Position numbers and translations under genes: made by a program
Notes under the pieces: model-generated
What the model was told of the DNA's origin: nothing
Seen by the model: the letters and a program-made list of their open reading frames with translations, nothing else
Databases searched by the model: none
In this document: positions 11,246 to 22,582 of the stretch, piece by piece
Layout: each line of letters starts with the position of its first letter
How positions within the stretch are numbered: the stretch's first letter is position 1
Assembly (NCBI GenBank): GCA_035772735.1
Contig: JASDFA010000004.1
Span: forward strand, 22,161,501 to 22,225,500
Source: Datura wrightii
Taxonomy: Eukaryota; Streptophyta; Magnoliopsida; Solanales; Solanaceae
Length of the DNA: 64,000 nucleotides
Direction: 5' to 3'

Positions 11246-13345
11246 TTATTTAGCTAACTCCCGCTTCTCAGGTTGCAAATACGCCAAACTCCCTATTGAC
11301 TTACGGCTCAGGGTATCTACCACTACATTAGCTTTTCCGCGGTGGTATAGAATATTCATATCATAATCTTTTAACAGCTCCAACCAGCGGCGTTGCCGTA
11401 GATTCAACTCCTTCTGAGTGAAGATGTACTGTAGGCTCTTGTGATCTGTGTAAATATCAACATGGACGCCGTACAGGTAATGCCTCCACATCTTCAAGGC
11501 GTGGATCACAGCAGCTAGTTCCAGGTCATGGGTAGGGTAGTTCTTTTCGTGTTTCCTCAGCTGTCTGGAAGCATATGCAATCACTTTACCATGCTGCATC
11601 AGCACACAACCTAACCTGATGCCTGATGCGTCGCAGTACACCGAATAACCTTCTGTCCCCTCCGGCAACGCTAACACTGGGGCGGAGGTTAATCTGTCTT
11701 TCAGTTCTTGGAAGCTCTGCTGGCATGCGTCTGTCCACTGAAACTTTGCTGCTTTCTGTGTCAATTTAGTTAGAGCTGCCGCAATGGTCGAGAACCCTTC
11801 AACGAACCTCCTGTAATATCCTTCCAACCCCAGAAAACTACGAACTTCAGTTGGAGTGGTAGGCCTAGGCCATGACTTAACTGCTTCTATTTTCTGCTTG
11901 TCTACCTGTATACCAGCATCCGACCCGATATGCCCTAAAAAGGCCACTGAGTTAAGCCAGAATTCACACTTAGAAAATTTAGCATACAACTGGCGGTCCC
12001 TGAGGATCTGGAGCACTGTCCGCAAATGAGTCCGGTGATCTGCTTCAGAGCGAGAATACACCAGAATGTCATCAATGAATAATATCACGAACAAGTCCAG
12101 GAAAGGTCTCAAAATACTGTTCATCAGGTCCATGAAGACTGCCGGGGCATTTGTTAACCCGAAGGACATTACTAGAAATTCAAAATGTCCATATCGGGTC
12201 CTGAACGCTGTCTTAGGAATATCTCTCTCACGTACTCGAACCTGGTGATATCCGGACCGCAAGTCAATCTTAGAAAAGTATCTAGCTCCCTGCAACTGAT
12301 CAAATAAGTCATCAATTCTGGGAAGCGGGTACTTGTTCTTTATTGTAACTTTGTTTAATTGTCGATAATCTATGCAACTTCGGAGCGAACCATCTTTCTT
12401 CCTCACGAATAAAACTGGCGCACCCCACGGTGAAGTACTCAGCCTGATAAAACCTTTATCCAATAAATCTTTCAACTGCTCCTTTAATTCTATGAGTTCT
12501 GCAGGAGCCATACGATAGGGAGGAATTGATATCGGCTGAGTGCCTGGTAACAAGTCAATAGCAAAATATATCTCCCTTTCTGGGGGAATACCAGGTAACT
12601 CATCAGGAAACACATCAGGGAATTCATTCACTACCGGAACAGACTGGAGTGTCGGAGATCCTGCTTGGACATCCTGAACTCTGACCAGATGGTAAATACA
12701 TCCCTTAGATATCAACTTTCTCGCCTGAAGGTAGGAAATAAACCTACCTTTTGGCGTAGCGGTGCTGCCCTTCCACTCTCGCACTGCTTCTCCTGGGAAG
12801 TGGAATTGGACCATCTTGGTCCAACATTCAACGTTGGCAAAGCACGGTACTAGCCAATCCATACCCATTATGGCATCGAAGTCTATCATTTCTAACTCGA
12901 CCATATCTACTGTGGTCTGGCAGTCAGCAACCTCTACTGTACACCCTCGGTAAATTTTGCTAGCCACAATAGAGTCACCAACAGGCGTGGACACTAAAAA
13001 GGGCTGCTGCAATAATTCTGGTGCAATACTAAACTTTCGTGCCACAAATGGAGTAATGTAGGACAATGTAGACCCTGGATCAATCAATACATAAGCAGGG
13101 TGTGAGCAAATAGTTAGCATACCTGTCACAACATCAGGTGACGCTTCTGAATCTTGCGTCCCTGGTAAGGCATATGTGCGGCTTGGACCCGCACCTGTAC
13201 TGGAGGCCTCTAATCTTCCCCGATCCCTGCCTGCTAAAACTGAGGGCCTGCGCCCTGTCGAGGATGCTGTGGCTCGTGACCCTGCAAATGCCCTATCCTG
13301 TCTATCTCGGTCCTCTCGACCTCTAGCTGGGCAATCTTTCATCAA
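11246..13345 (-). CDS. Element B protease, reverse transcriptase and RNase H (699-aa open frame)
   Basis: This middle part of the polyprotein processes it and copies element RNA to DNA. The C-terminal half of the gag zinc knuckle (MMKDCPARG) is at the start. The protease active site is I-D-P-G at residues 88-91. RT carries the first catalytic Asp at about 361 (FSKIDLRSGYHQ) and FIDD at about 423-426. RNase H has Asp572 (YCDAS), Glu609, Asp634 (YTDHK) and Asp677. All catalytic acids are present. The frame continues from gag upstream and into integrase downstream, broken only by stops. The unusual feature is Pro in the D-x-G protease motif, shared with element A. Confidence 0.93.
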   Translation of the reverse strand: MMKDCPARGREDRDRQDRAFAGSRATASSTGRRPSVLAGRDRGRLEASSTGAGPSRTYALPGTQDSEASPDVVTGMLTICSHPAYVLIDPGSTLSYITPFVARKFSIAPELLQQPFLVSTPVGDSIVASKIYRGCTVEVADCQTTVDMVELEMIDFDAIMGMDWLVPCFANVECWTKMVQFHFPGEAVREWKGSTATPKGRFISYLQARKLISKGCIYHLVRVQDVQAGSPTLQSVPVVNEFPDVFPDELPGIPPEREIYFAIDLLPGTQPISIPPYRMAPAELIELKEQLKDLLDKGFIRLSTSPWGAPVLFVRKKDGSLRSCIDYRQLNKVTIKNKYPLPRIDDLFDQLQGARYFSKIDLRSGYHQVRVRERDIPKTAFRTRYGHFEFLVMSFGLTNAPAVFMDLMNSILRPFLDLFVILFIDDILVYSRSEADHRTHLRTVLQILRDRQLYAKFSKCEFWLNSVAFLGHIGSDAGIQVDKQKIEAVKSWPRPTTPTEVRSFLGLEGYYRRFVEGFSTIAAALTKLTQKAAKFQWTDACQQSFQELKDRLTSAPVLALPEGTEGYSVYCDASGIRLGCVLMQHGKVIAYASRQLRKHEKNYPTHDLELAAVIHALKMWRHYLYGVHVDIYTDHKSLQYIFTQKELNLRQRRWLELLKDYDMNILYHRGKANVVVDTLSRKSIGSLAYLQPEKRELAK

Positions 13346-14515
13346 ATGGCCTTCTTGGCCACAATTGTAACATGCGGTGGAGCCATATCTGTATGCTCAA
13401 GGATGGCGTCGACTGCATATAGGGCAGAGCGATAGAGTATACCTACTCTGCTCTGCACTCCTCTGTAATGGTGAATCTGCCATCTGCGAGCCTCTACCAG
13501 TCTCTGACTGCCCCCTGCGGCTGAATCTACCCCCCTGTGGCTGTGGCGGAGGCGGGGGCCTGGGCGGCCTATCTAACAATTATGGCCTGGGTCCTCCCCG
13601 AGCCTCCCTCTGTAACTCAACTGGCCTGTCTCGGCGGCGCTGTTCCTGATTGGCCCTTCTGATCTCCCGATGCCGCTGTCTGATGCTCTCAATATTCTAG
13701 GCGAATGCCTGAACTCGAGAAATATCCATGTCCTCTCACAGTGTAGCCGTAATACAAGTCTCAACATATTCTGGATTCAACCCCATGATAAAGAGGTGTA
13801 CTCTGGATGCCATGGTATCAACAAAGGCCGGTGCATATCGAGCCAAAGAATCAAACTGCAAGGAGTATTCCCGAACACTCATGGCCCCCTGCTCCAGATG
13901 TAGGAACTGGTCTACCCGGGCCTGTCGAATCTCCCGCGGCAAATAGTGATCCAGAAAAGCTCCTGAGAAGCTGGACCAGGTCGGAGGGGAAACATCTCTC
14001 CCTCGGGACCTTTCCCAGCTTTCATACCACAATACGGCAATGTCCCGTAACCGGAATGCTGCCAACTCAACTGATTCTGTAGGCGTGGCATGCATAACCC
14101 TGAAAATTCTCTACATTTGATCCAGAAAATCCTGAGGGTCCTCTGTCCGGTCCGTACTTGTGAACTGTGGGGGATTCAAAGCCAAGAACTCTCGGACCCT
14201 CGAACTACCGGGCCCTTCTGACGACTCCACAACTATAGACGGCATCGGCTGACGCTGAGCAGCCATTATCTGTGCTAACATAACTACCGCACTCCTAACC
14301 TCCTGGTCGGAAGGGGTCGGTATAGGGACTACTGGAGGTAGTGTCGCCCCTAGTGGCTCCTGATGTGGTGGAGACTGCTGAGAAGGCTGGGACGATGCCT
14401 CTGCAGTGCCCTCTGACCGGGCTGTTTCTAAACGAGGGTGAGGCATCCTGCTGGTGCCTTCCCCTGCTGCAATATCTAAGCTTTGGCCTGTGATAGGATG
14501 TCGCTGGTCTGACAT
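13331..14515 (-). pseudogene. Element B gag (capsid and zinc knuckle), interrupted by stops
   Basis: I place the start at the ATG whose first base is 14,515 (MSDQRHP...), about 200 nt inside the primer site; an upstream in-frame Met at 14,659 is less likely. The order is an acidic, Pro/Gln-rich N-terminus, the conserved gag core around FL..NPP.FTSTDRTEDPQDFL (about 14,110-14,180), and the capsid segment with WYE.W...FSGAFLDHYLPREIRQARVDQF (about 13,900-14,050). An Arg/Pro-rich linker follows, then a CCHC knuckle, C-Y-N-C-G-Q-E-G-H-L-M-K-D-C, at 13,331-13,372. All pieces share one frame, with stops near 14,108, 13,733, 13,697, 13,580 and 13,396, so this copy cannot make full Gag. Confidence 0.85.
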
Positions 14516-14712
14516 TATCTGTAACAAAAGAATATAGTAAGCTTTTAGGGACTCAACCCTATATTGTACCGCTCTACAACACGACTGAATAAGAATAAAA
14601 GACAACCATCCTATCATGCCTTGCAGCCCCCTACCCATAGTATGTGGTGCACAACACATCCATGGGTAGGACTCTACTTAGCACGGCTTGCAGACTTCCT
14701 GGGATACGACCT

Positions 14713-14724
14713 GCTCTGATACCA
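14713..14724 (-). other. Primer binding site of element B (initiator Met tRNA)
   Basis: On the minus strand it reads TGGTATCAGAGC, complementary to the 3' end of plant initiator methionine tRNA. It lies four bases inside the 5' LTR, the normal place for minus-strand priming. Confidence 0.92.
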
Positions 14725-14728
14725 AGTT

Positions 14729-17319
14729 TGTCACACCCCACCTTGGGGGGTATGACGGGCGCCTGGTGCCTGCTAGGCTCTGGACTGCTAGAAGGTCCAG
14801 CCCAAGCACGTCTGGTGCTTTGGCTGGCCCCGGGCTCTATTCCAAGGAACAAACCGGCTATATAATGGCTGTATACATAGCCTCCAGCCAACTGGCCTAT
14901 AGCCACCTGCACATGTACTATCAGCTAACCAGAACACTTTCAATATAGGGAAACCTATGCGGGCCGACAGGGCCACCATGCTGTCTAGTTTTCTGTAACT
15001 CCACAATGAAATACTAGAAAGCTACGTGACTGGCAAGGTCACCACTACTGTCAAACTATGGCCCCACACAACCAACATAAAAGAGATAAAAGTACTAACC
15101 GCTACACAACTGCACGGCCTCACACGACCGGCTCAACTTACAATAGGAAAATATATACAGACTGTAAGCCGCTAGGAATAGCAATAGAAATGATCGGGAT
15201 AGGGCCGCGACCTACCCGTACTGTACAACAAAAGAAAACGAAATACACCTCTGGGATTCAGTCTCCGAATGACGGGAGCTGAATACTCAATCGCTGACCG
15301 GAATCCCGACGGATCGCCTGCTCGTCTATGAGTACCTGCAGGCAAGTAATGTAGCGCCCCACCGGGCGTCAGTACCGCTGGTAATGAGTTTGTAAAGCAA
15401 TAACTGAAAGAAATATCTGAAAACAACAATACAACTTATGAAACTGAAGTAGAAAGGAATAGATTAAATGTCTGATAATGTAAATCATACCTTCTCTTAA
15501 TTATACTGGAAGGAGTAGGAGTCATACCTAGAGATTTATCTTTCTACTGTCGATCTACTCATATCTACTGTAACGTGGCATAACATATCATAACATAATA
15601 TAGCACACATAAACCTTACCCGGCCCCCATAAGCCAGGAGGTACAACCAGCAAAGAATCTACACCCCTACCCCGGTCATCCCATCTCCTATAATAGCTAT
15701 AAGCATCCTGCCGGTCCCCTGGGTATGCACTTGGGCTCGCTGAGCCCCTGACTATAACTGCATCTGAGTTCGAAGGACTCCTAAATCAACACCCGGGCGT
15801 ATCCGCTCGACAGGGGTATGTAAGGGCCGATCAAGGCACAATATGGGGAAAACTGGCATCCCATCTTCGTCCCCTGTGGGACGGCATGCCACTCCGTAGA
15901 GCGACGTATCCTCATCCTCTGGCGGACGAGTCGATACAGCTATTAACCCTGGGGCGGTCATGGATGCTAGGAAATCCAACCCCAAAACAATACAACGGTC
16001 TCAACTGGTAATACTATGTGCATATCCCATATACTGAAGCTAATAGTAGTAAAGTATTTGTACATACTATATGCTGAGCTAGTAATAGTAATATGTACAT
16101 ACTTAACACATGCTGAGGCTGACAATAGTATGCATGTATAATATATAATCTTCTGCCATACCGTACTGAGTCTAATGCTGGACAAGATATAGTCTGTCTT
16201 CTGAAAACCATGTTGTATGCTGAGTTTCTATATTAACATGATTTGCTATTTCTAATATGTTTTCTAAACTTCATTTTAACCTATCATTCTGCCTCCGAGA
16301 TGTTTTACAGATATTACATTGCTTTACTGGGTTTCAACTGAATACGATAATATCCTGACATTTTGTACTACATCATATACTGAGCATGCTGTGCAATTCC
16401 TAACACTTGTATTAGAATCTATATCGTGCTAACAAGTTTCATGCTAATTATAACCTGATGCTTCTAATATCGTACCAACATTTGTAATAAACACATCACA
16501 TTACTTCTGAACATTCTACTGGCCTTTAAATTGCTTTACTATACCGAGATTTACTAACTTGCCACGGAAACTAGCTTTACATACCTTCGTTTCTGATTTC
16601 CCGACTAACTGGCGTAGCTTGGTCGGTATTTCAGCTATTCCTCCCAACTGCATTCATATATATATCAATTAATACCAAATATAACTTTATTTTAAATGAA
16701 CAACGTCACTTCGATGTAACTTATAGCCTAAACTTAGGCTTATCGAAAGACGGTCGAAAACTCGCTATTTTTCAGAGGTCCAGAAGGGAGAACTATTCAC
16801 TTCTCAGCTAGGAACACATAGACACTAATTTGGAGCAATTCTACTTACCTTAGCTCGGTAGCTCGACGATTCGTCGGCCGTATTTCACGAATCTAACTCC
16901 GTAGGAATGCTCTCTGCTGCTAAATACCTCGGTATCTGAGGTTAATTTGAGTTTGGACAACGTTTAGCAGCGTAATCGGATGAAAATTATATTACCCCCT
17001 TCGTTCCTTTTCTCCCTCTGATCTTTCCCCTCTGTTTCACTGGAAATTATAAGTTTTAAAATGATTTAAAACCGAAGTGGGGCTTTATATACTTGGGCTT
17101 GGACAAGGCCAATGTGTCACAGAGCCAACGCGGAGGCTTCACCTCCGTGACACGCTTCTATCGCGGAGGAGCTCTGCCTCGGCTCCTTCCACGATGGTTC
17201 GACAGGTTTCTCGTCTGATCGTTTTCCCGGGCCTTTCTCTAGCACGTATGGCCTTCAAATATACTTAACCAACGTGCGAATAGGTCATCTAGGTGCCGGG
17301 AATCCTACAGGGTATGACA
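14729..17319 (-). repeat. 5' LTR of element B (2,591 bp)
   Basis: The partner of 6,875-9,467, same orientation. Differences are scattered substitutions and very small indels, such as a two-base change in the 'atatatatat' tract near 16,660. TATATAAA lies at 17,084-17,091 on the minus strand, with the GC-rich U3 block at about 17,105-17,200 upstream of it. The right edge is GGTATGACA followed by the target duplication GGATT. Confidence 0.95.
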
Positions 17320-20300
17320 GGATTGGTTGTCTCCGTGCTATGCAAATGTAGAATGCTGGACCAAGATAGTTTGATTCCACTTTCCAGGAGAGGCAGTACG
17401 AGAGTGGAAGGGCAGTACAATTACGCAAAAAGGTAGGTTTATTTCCTATCTTCAAGTGAGGAAGTTGATAGCTAAGGGGTGCATTTACCACCTTGTTAGA
17501 GTTCAGGATGTTCGGGTAGAGCCTCCGACTCTCCAGTCAGTGCCAGTGGTGAATGAATTCCCTAACGTATTTCCATATGAGCTACCTGGTATTCCTCCAG
17601 AAAGAGAAATAGATTTTGCTATTGATTTGCTACCAGACACTCAGCCCATATCAATTCCTCCGTACCGTATGGCTCCTGCCGAACTCAGAGAATTAAAATA
17701 GCAGCTGAAGGACCTGTTAGATAAGGGCTTTATTAGGCCGAGTACTTCACCGTGGGGTGCGCCAGTCCTATTTGTGAGAAAGAAGGATGGTTCGCTCTGC
17801 ATGTGTATAGACTACCGGCAGCTGAATAAGGTTACAGTCAAGAATAAGTATCTGTTTCCCAGAATAGATGATTTGTTTGACCAGTTACAGGGGGACAAAT
17901 ATTTCTCCAAGATTGATTTACGGTCCGGATACCATCAGGTTCGGGTCCGTGAAAGAGACATTCCTAAGATAGCCTTCAAGACTAGATACGACCATTTTGA
18001 ATTTCTAGTTATGTCCTTTGGGCTGACGAATGCCCAACAGTATTTATGGACCTGATAAACAGTATTTTCAGATCGTACCTGGACCTGATCGTGATAGTGT
18101 TTATCGACGACATTCTGGTGTATTCTCGCTCAGAGACAGACCATCAAAATCATTTACGAACAGTGCTCCAGATTCTCCGAGACCGTCAGTTGTACGCAAA
18201 GTTCTCCGAATATGAATTCTGGCTGAACTCAGTAGCTTTCTTGGGGCATATTGTGTCGGATGCTGGTATACAGGTAGACATACAGAAAATAGAGGCAATA
18301 AAAACGTGGCCTAGACCTACCACTCCGATTGAAGTCCACAGTTTTCTGGGATTAGCAGGATACTATAGAAGGTTTATTGAGGGATTCTCCACCATAGCGG
18401 CACCTCTGACTAAGCTAACGCAGAAAGCAGTAAAGTTCCAGTGGACAGAGGCATGTGAGCAGAGTTTCCAAGAATTGAAAGACAGGTTGACCTCCGCCCC
18501 AGTATTAGCGTTGCCAGAAGGTACAGAGGGTTATTCAGTGTATTGTGATGCATCAGGTATTGGGTTGGGATGTGTGTTGATGCAGCACGGTAAAGTGATT
18601 GCCTATGCTTCCAGACAGCTGAGGATACACGAAAAGAATTATCCTACCCATGACCTGGAGTTAGCCACAGTTATCCACGCCTTAAAGATATGGAGACATT
18701 ACTTGTGTGGCGTCCATGTGGATATTTTCACAGATCATAAGAGCCTATAGTATATCTTCACTCAGAGGGAGTTGAATTTGCGACAGCATCGCTGGTTGGA
18801 GTTATTGAAAGATTATGATGTGGACATTCTGTATCATATAGGGAAAGCCAATGTAGTAGTAAATGCTCTCAGTCATAAATCATTGGGAAGTTTGGCGTAT
18901 TTGCAGCCCGAGCAGCGGGAGTTGGTAAGAGAAATACACCAATTAGCCAGTTTAGCCGTTCGTGTAGCAGAAACAGAGGACAACAGAGTAGTAATTCAGA
19001 ACACCACAGTGTCATCATTAGTTGTGGAGGTTAAGGAACGGTAGTATGAAGATCCTGACCTGGTTCAGCTTAAGGACATAATTCAGCAAGGGAAAGCGCC
19101 AGATTTTCAGGTAAATGAGGATGAAGTGCTGAGATGCAAGGGTCGTCTCTATGTTCCAGATGTTTCAGGGCTCCGCCAGCAGATTATGAGTGAGGTACAT
19201 TACGCCCGTTATTCTCTCCACTCAGGTGCGACGAAAATGTACCATGATATCAAAGAAATTTACTGGTGACCAGGTATGAAGAGGGAAATAGCAGAATTTG
19301 TAGCCCAGTGTCCTAACTGTCAACAAGTAAAAGCGAAACACCAGAAACCAGGTGGGTTGACTCAGGAAATAGTTGTGCCTCTCTGGAAATGGGAAGCAAT
19401 AAACATGGACTTTGTAGCAGGACTACCCCGTACCAGGTATAGACATGATTCCATTTGGGTAATAGTTGACAGACTGACGAAATCAGCCCATTTCCTACCA
19501 GTGAAAGCTACTTTCTCTACCGAATATTATGCAGAACTGTATATCAGAGAAATAGTTAGATTACACAGTGTTCCAGTATCTATTATCTCTGACAGAGGAG
19601 CACAATTTACAGCTAGATTTTGGCAGTCATTTCAGAGAGGTCTGGGAACGCAGATTAATTTGAGCACAGCATTCCACCCTCAGACAGATGGGCAGGCTGA
19701 ACGCACTATTTAGACGCTTGAGGATATGCTACGGGCGTGTGTGCAAGACTTTGTAGGTAACTGGGACAAGCATTTGCCGCTAATTGAATTTGCTTATAAT
19801 AATAATTATCACTCAGCTATCCAGATGGCACCCTTTGAGGCATTATACGGGCGAAAATGTAGGTCGCCAGTCGGCTGGTTTGAAGTGGGAGAGTCAGCGC
19901 TGATTGGGCCAAATATTATTAGACAGTCAGAGGAGAAGGTAAAGCTTATTAGAGAACGCCTACTGACTGCACAGAGCCGCCAGAAATCGTATGCTAATGT
20001 GCGACGCAGAGACCTGGAATTTGATGTGAATGAATGGGTATTTCTGAAAGTATCTCCGATGAAAGGGGTGATGAGATTCGGTAAGAGAGGTAAGCTAAGT
20101 CCGAGATTCATTGGGCCTTATCAGATTCGTCGAAGAATAGGCCAAGTGGCATATGAGTTGAACTTGCCTCCAGAATTAGAATCCGTTCATCCAGTTTTCC
20201 ACGTATCTATGCTAAGAAAGTACATAGAAGACCCATCCAGAGTAGTCCCAGTCCAGGATGTCCAGGTTACGGAGGAGCTGGCCTATGAAGAGGTTCCAGT

Positions 20301-20448
20301 AGCTATCTTAGACAGACAGATTGGTAGATTGAGAACTAAAGATATTGCGTCTGTCAAGGTACTGTGGCGTAACAAGAATCGAGAGGAGATGACTTGGGAG
20401 GCAGGGGAAGATATGGAAATCAGATATCCTCACTTGTTTCAAGCCTAG
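17320..20448 (+). pseudogene. Element A pol, continued: RT, RNase H, integrase, chromodomain
   Basis: This resumes element A's protease region right of B. Domains in order are the GCIYHLV region, the RT with FIDDILVYS, the RNase H with YCDASG, the HHCC integrase module, the core with D, D and E, the GPY module and a chromodomain (AYEEVPVAILDRQI ... MTWEAGEDME). Lesions are TAG at 17,699, a 1-base deletion near 18,030-18,045 in the RT, TAG at 18,748, TAG at 19,042, TGA at 19,267 (for a conserved Trp) and TAG at 19,711. Four of the five stops fit C-to-T or G-to-A change of CAG or TGG codons. It ends at TAG 20,446-20,448. Confidence 0.93.
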
Positions 20449-20705
20449 TCAGTCAAGGGTATGTTAGTATTGTTATTTTATACAGTGCCTTATAGTATAT
20501 GCCTAAACGAGATAATCGACTCCAATCTTTTGTCTGATGATTGCAATAGTATTGTGTGGAGTACCTGTATTAGACTTTTCTGTATTTCAGGTTTTTGAGA
20601 TAGTCCATATTACAGGGGAAACTCTGCCAAAATTTTTCTAGAAATAATTTGAGTAAGCCGAGAATTCTTAAAAATAGAAGTTCACATTCGAGGATGAATG
20701 TTCTT

Positions 20706-20721
20706 AAGGGGGGGGGGAGAA
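20706..20721 (+). other. Polypurine tract of element A
   Basis: A purine run with ten consecutive G lies immediately before the TGTTACATCC start of the LTR. Confidence 0.85.
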
Positions 20722-21752
20722 TGTTACATCCCATAAATTCTCGACATGTAGATGGCCTATTCGGATACCCAGGGGATCCACAGGATGCTTATAGTTATTA
20801 TAGGAGATGGGATGACCGGGGTAGGGGTATAGATTGAGTGTTGATTGTACCTCCCGATTTATGGGGGCCGAGTAAGGTTTGCGTGTGTGCTATGCTATGT
20901 TATGCTATGTTATGTTATGCCACATTACGCTAGATAGGAGTAGATCGACAGTAAAGCTTTACATTTTCAGGTATGACTCCTACTCTTTCCAGCATAGTTG
21001 AGAGTAGGTTTAGCTTTACATTTTCAGTCAGTTTAGTCTATTTCCTTCTATTTCAGTTCCATCAGTTGTATTGTTGTTTTCAGATAGTTTTCAGTTGTTG
21101 ATTTACATACTAAGTACCAGAGGTACTGACGCCTATTGGGGGTGCTACATTACTTGCTTGTAGGTACTCCTAGATAAGGAGCCAATACCTCGTGATTCCA
21201 GCCAGCTCACAGGGTCATCAGCTCCAGTCATCCGGAGCTAGATAGCTAGAGGTTTATCCCTTTTCTTTTGTTGTACAGTATGGGTAGGCCGGGGCCCTGT
21301 CCCGACTATCTTATCAGTATTCTTAGAGGCTTCCAGCCTGTATATATTTCCCTGTGGTTAGTTGTGTCGGTCGTGTGGGGCCGTGCAATTATTTAGTTGT
21401 TTATATTGGTCGTGTGAGGCCTTATTCAGTTAGTAGTGGTGATCTTGTCGGTCACATAGCTGTTTAGCATCTGTTATGTTGATTTAGAAGTAACTAGTCA
21501 GCATGGTGGCCTTGTTGGCCCGCTTAGGTTCCCCTATATGTATGTGATTCTGGTTAGCTGATGTTATAGTACAGGTGGCTATAGGCCTAGTCGGCTGGAG
21601 GCTGTATTTACAGCTGTTATATAGCCCGTCGTTTCCTTGAATCCAGAACTAGAGCCAGCCAGGCACCAAAAGTGCTTAGGCTCAGCTGTCTAGCAGTTCA
21701 TATCCCAGTAGGGCACTAGGTGCCAGTCATACCCCCAAGGTGGGGCGTGACA
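20722..21752 (+). repeat. 3' LTR of element A, internally deleted (1,031 bp)
   Basis: It starts TGTTACATCC and ends GGGGCGTGACA. Both ends and the body from about 20,765 on match the B LTR, but sequence equivalent to B positions about 7,876-9,421 is absent. The join falls where both flanks have a GCAT-like word. The missing part includes B's U3 GC-rich block and TATA box, so this LTR probably lacks its promoter. A short TATG(C/T)-type tandem stretch lies at about 20,889-20,925. AGAAC (21,753-21,757) would be one copy of A's target duplication; the other is off the window. Confidence 0.88.
20889..20925 (+). repeat. Short imperfect tandem repeat (TATGC/TATGT units)
   Basis: About seven imperfect 5-bp units run in the LTR of A. 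The B LTR has a reduced version (about 7,722-7,745 on the opposite strand). It is a small satellite inside the LTR with no known role. Confidence 0.6.
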
Positions 21753-22582
21753 AGAACAATGAAAAAATCAATCCAAGAAACTCTCCAAAAGTTGTTCTCA
21801 ATATTCCCAAAAGTCGAATACTAGGTAAAAGAATTGAACTACTCTCTAAAATAACCTAGAAAAGCATTTATACAAATAATTAGAAACTTTTCCTAAATTA
21901 ACAAGGAAACTGATAAGCTGTCGCCGCATTCACCTACGACTCGTATCATGATTATATGGGTCGTACCTCTACTCATACAATATCTGGCAACTTCTAATTT
22001 TGGCTAATTATTGGAAATTGATACAACTCGTACAATGATCCTATGAGTCGTACAATTCTGTCGTCGTTTGAATATGAGATTTCTAACATCCTATGAATAT
22101 CACGAGTGTCTTGGTATGACTCGTACCTTCCTCCTACGCCTCGTGACTACCTCTCGTACCTTGAGATCTCCCATTCCTCAATCCTTCTGAACTTTACCAT
22201 AGATCCTTGGTATGGGTCGTAGGTAGGTTCATGATCTATGGTTGCTACCCATACCAGGAGACTAACCCAGTGCAGCTTCTTTTGAAGATTTCTACAACTG
22301 GCTTAGTACAACTCGTACCACGAGTCGTAACTTGTCCTTTGCCTTAAGCTCATCTATAGACTTTTCCAAAAATCTCAGTACGGCTCATACCATGATTGTA
22401 TGGCTCGTATTGAGGTCTGTACTTGGCCCTTTTCTACACTTTTTTCACTTCTTTTGTAGATTTCAACTCCAACACCTAATTTCCCTAAAAACAAAGCAAA
22501 ATTGCATCATATCCGTAGCCTAAGATAATACTTATTTCCTTAGTTTTAAGCATCAAAAGTATTGTAAACCCACAACACATCA
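21753..22582 (-). repeat. Partial LTR of family S, minus orientation
   Basis: The reverse complement aligns with the first ~830 bp of the solo LTR at 59,854-61,597. It shares the TG start (here TGATGTGTTGTGGG-like), the opening 'agcatcaaaag..ctgtaaa' region, the array of ACGACTCGT-like words, and 'tttatacaaataattag'. Its outer terminus is at 22,582, next to gag sequence of element E. The other side is cut by the end of element A, so A seems to have inserted in this LTR. CTCAT at 22,583-22,587 is the candidate target duplication of S. Confidence 0.75.

Larger units (their letters stand above)
6875..17319 (-). mobile_element. Element B: young Tekay/Del-type chromovirus, nearly complete, 10,445 bp
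   Basis: This is a complete structure on the minus strand: 5' LTR (17,319-14,729), iMet primer site, gag, protease, RT, RNase H, integrase with chromodomain, PPT, and 3' LTR (9,467-6,875). The LTRs run TG...CA on the coding strand and differ at only scattered bases. A 5-bp target duplication GGATT lies at 6,870-6,874 and 17,320-17,324. Gag-pol stays in one reading frame throughout, interrupted by a few stop codons. The high LTR similarity indicates a recent insertion. It sits inside the protease region of element A. Confidence 0.95.
6615..21752 (+). mobile_element. Chromovirus A (Tekay/Del-type Ty3/gypsy), truncated at the left and split by B
   Basis: The element reads plus-strand. A protease part is at 6,615-6,874, then the 10.4-kb element B, then the rest of protease, RT, RNase H, integrase and chromodomain (17,320-20,448), a PPT, and a 1,031-bp 3' LTR. 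The 5' LTR and gag are outside the window, beyond Athila G. Protein sequence is close to B, so A and B are members of one family in opposite orientation. A has a frameshift and several stops and cannot encode its own proteins. Confidence 0.88.

Noticed and set aside
13397..13649. Plus-strand Gly/Pro-rich ORF and other plus-strand ORFs between 9,731 and 14,700
   Set aside because: They are antisense shadows of B gag-pol, whose domains and motifs are clear on the minus strand.
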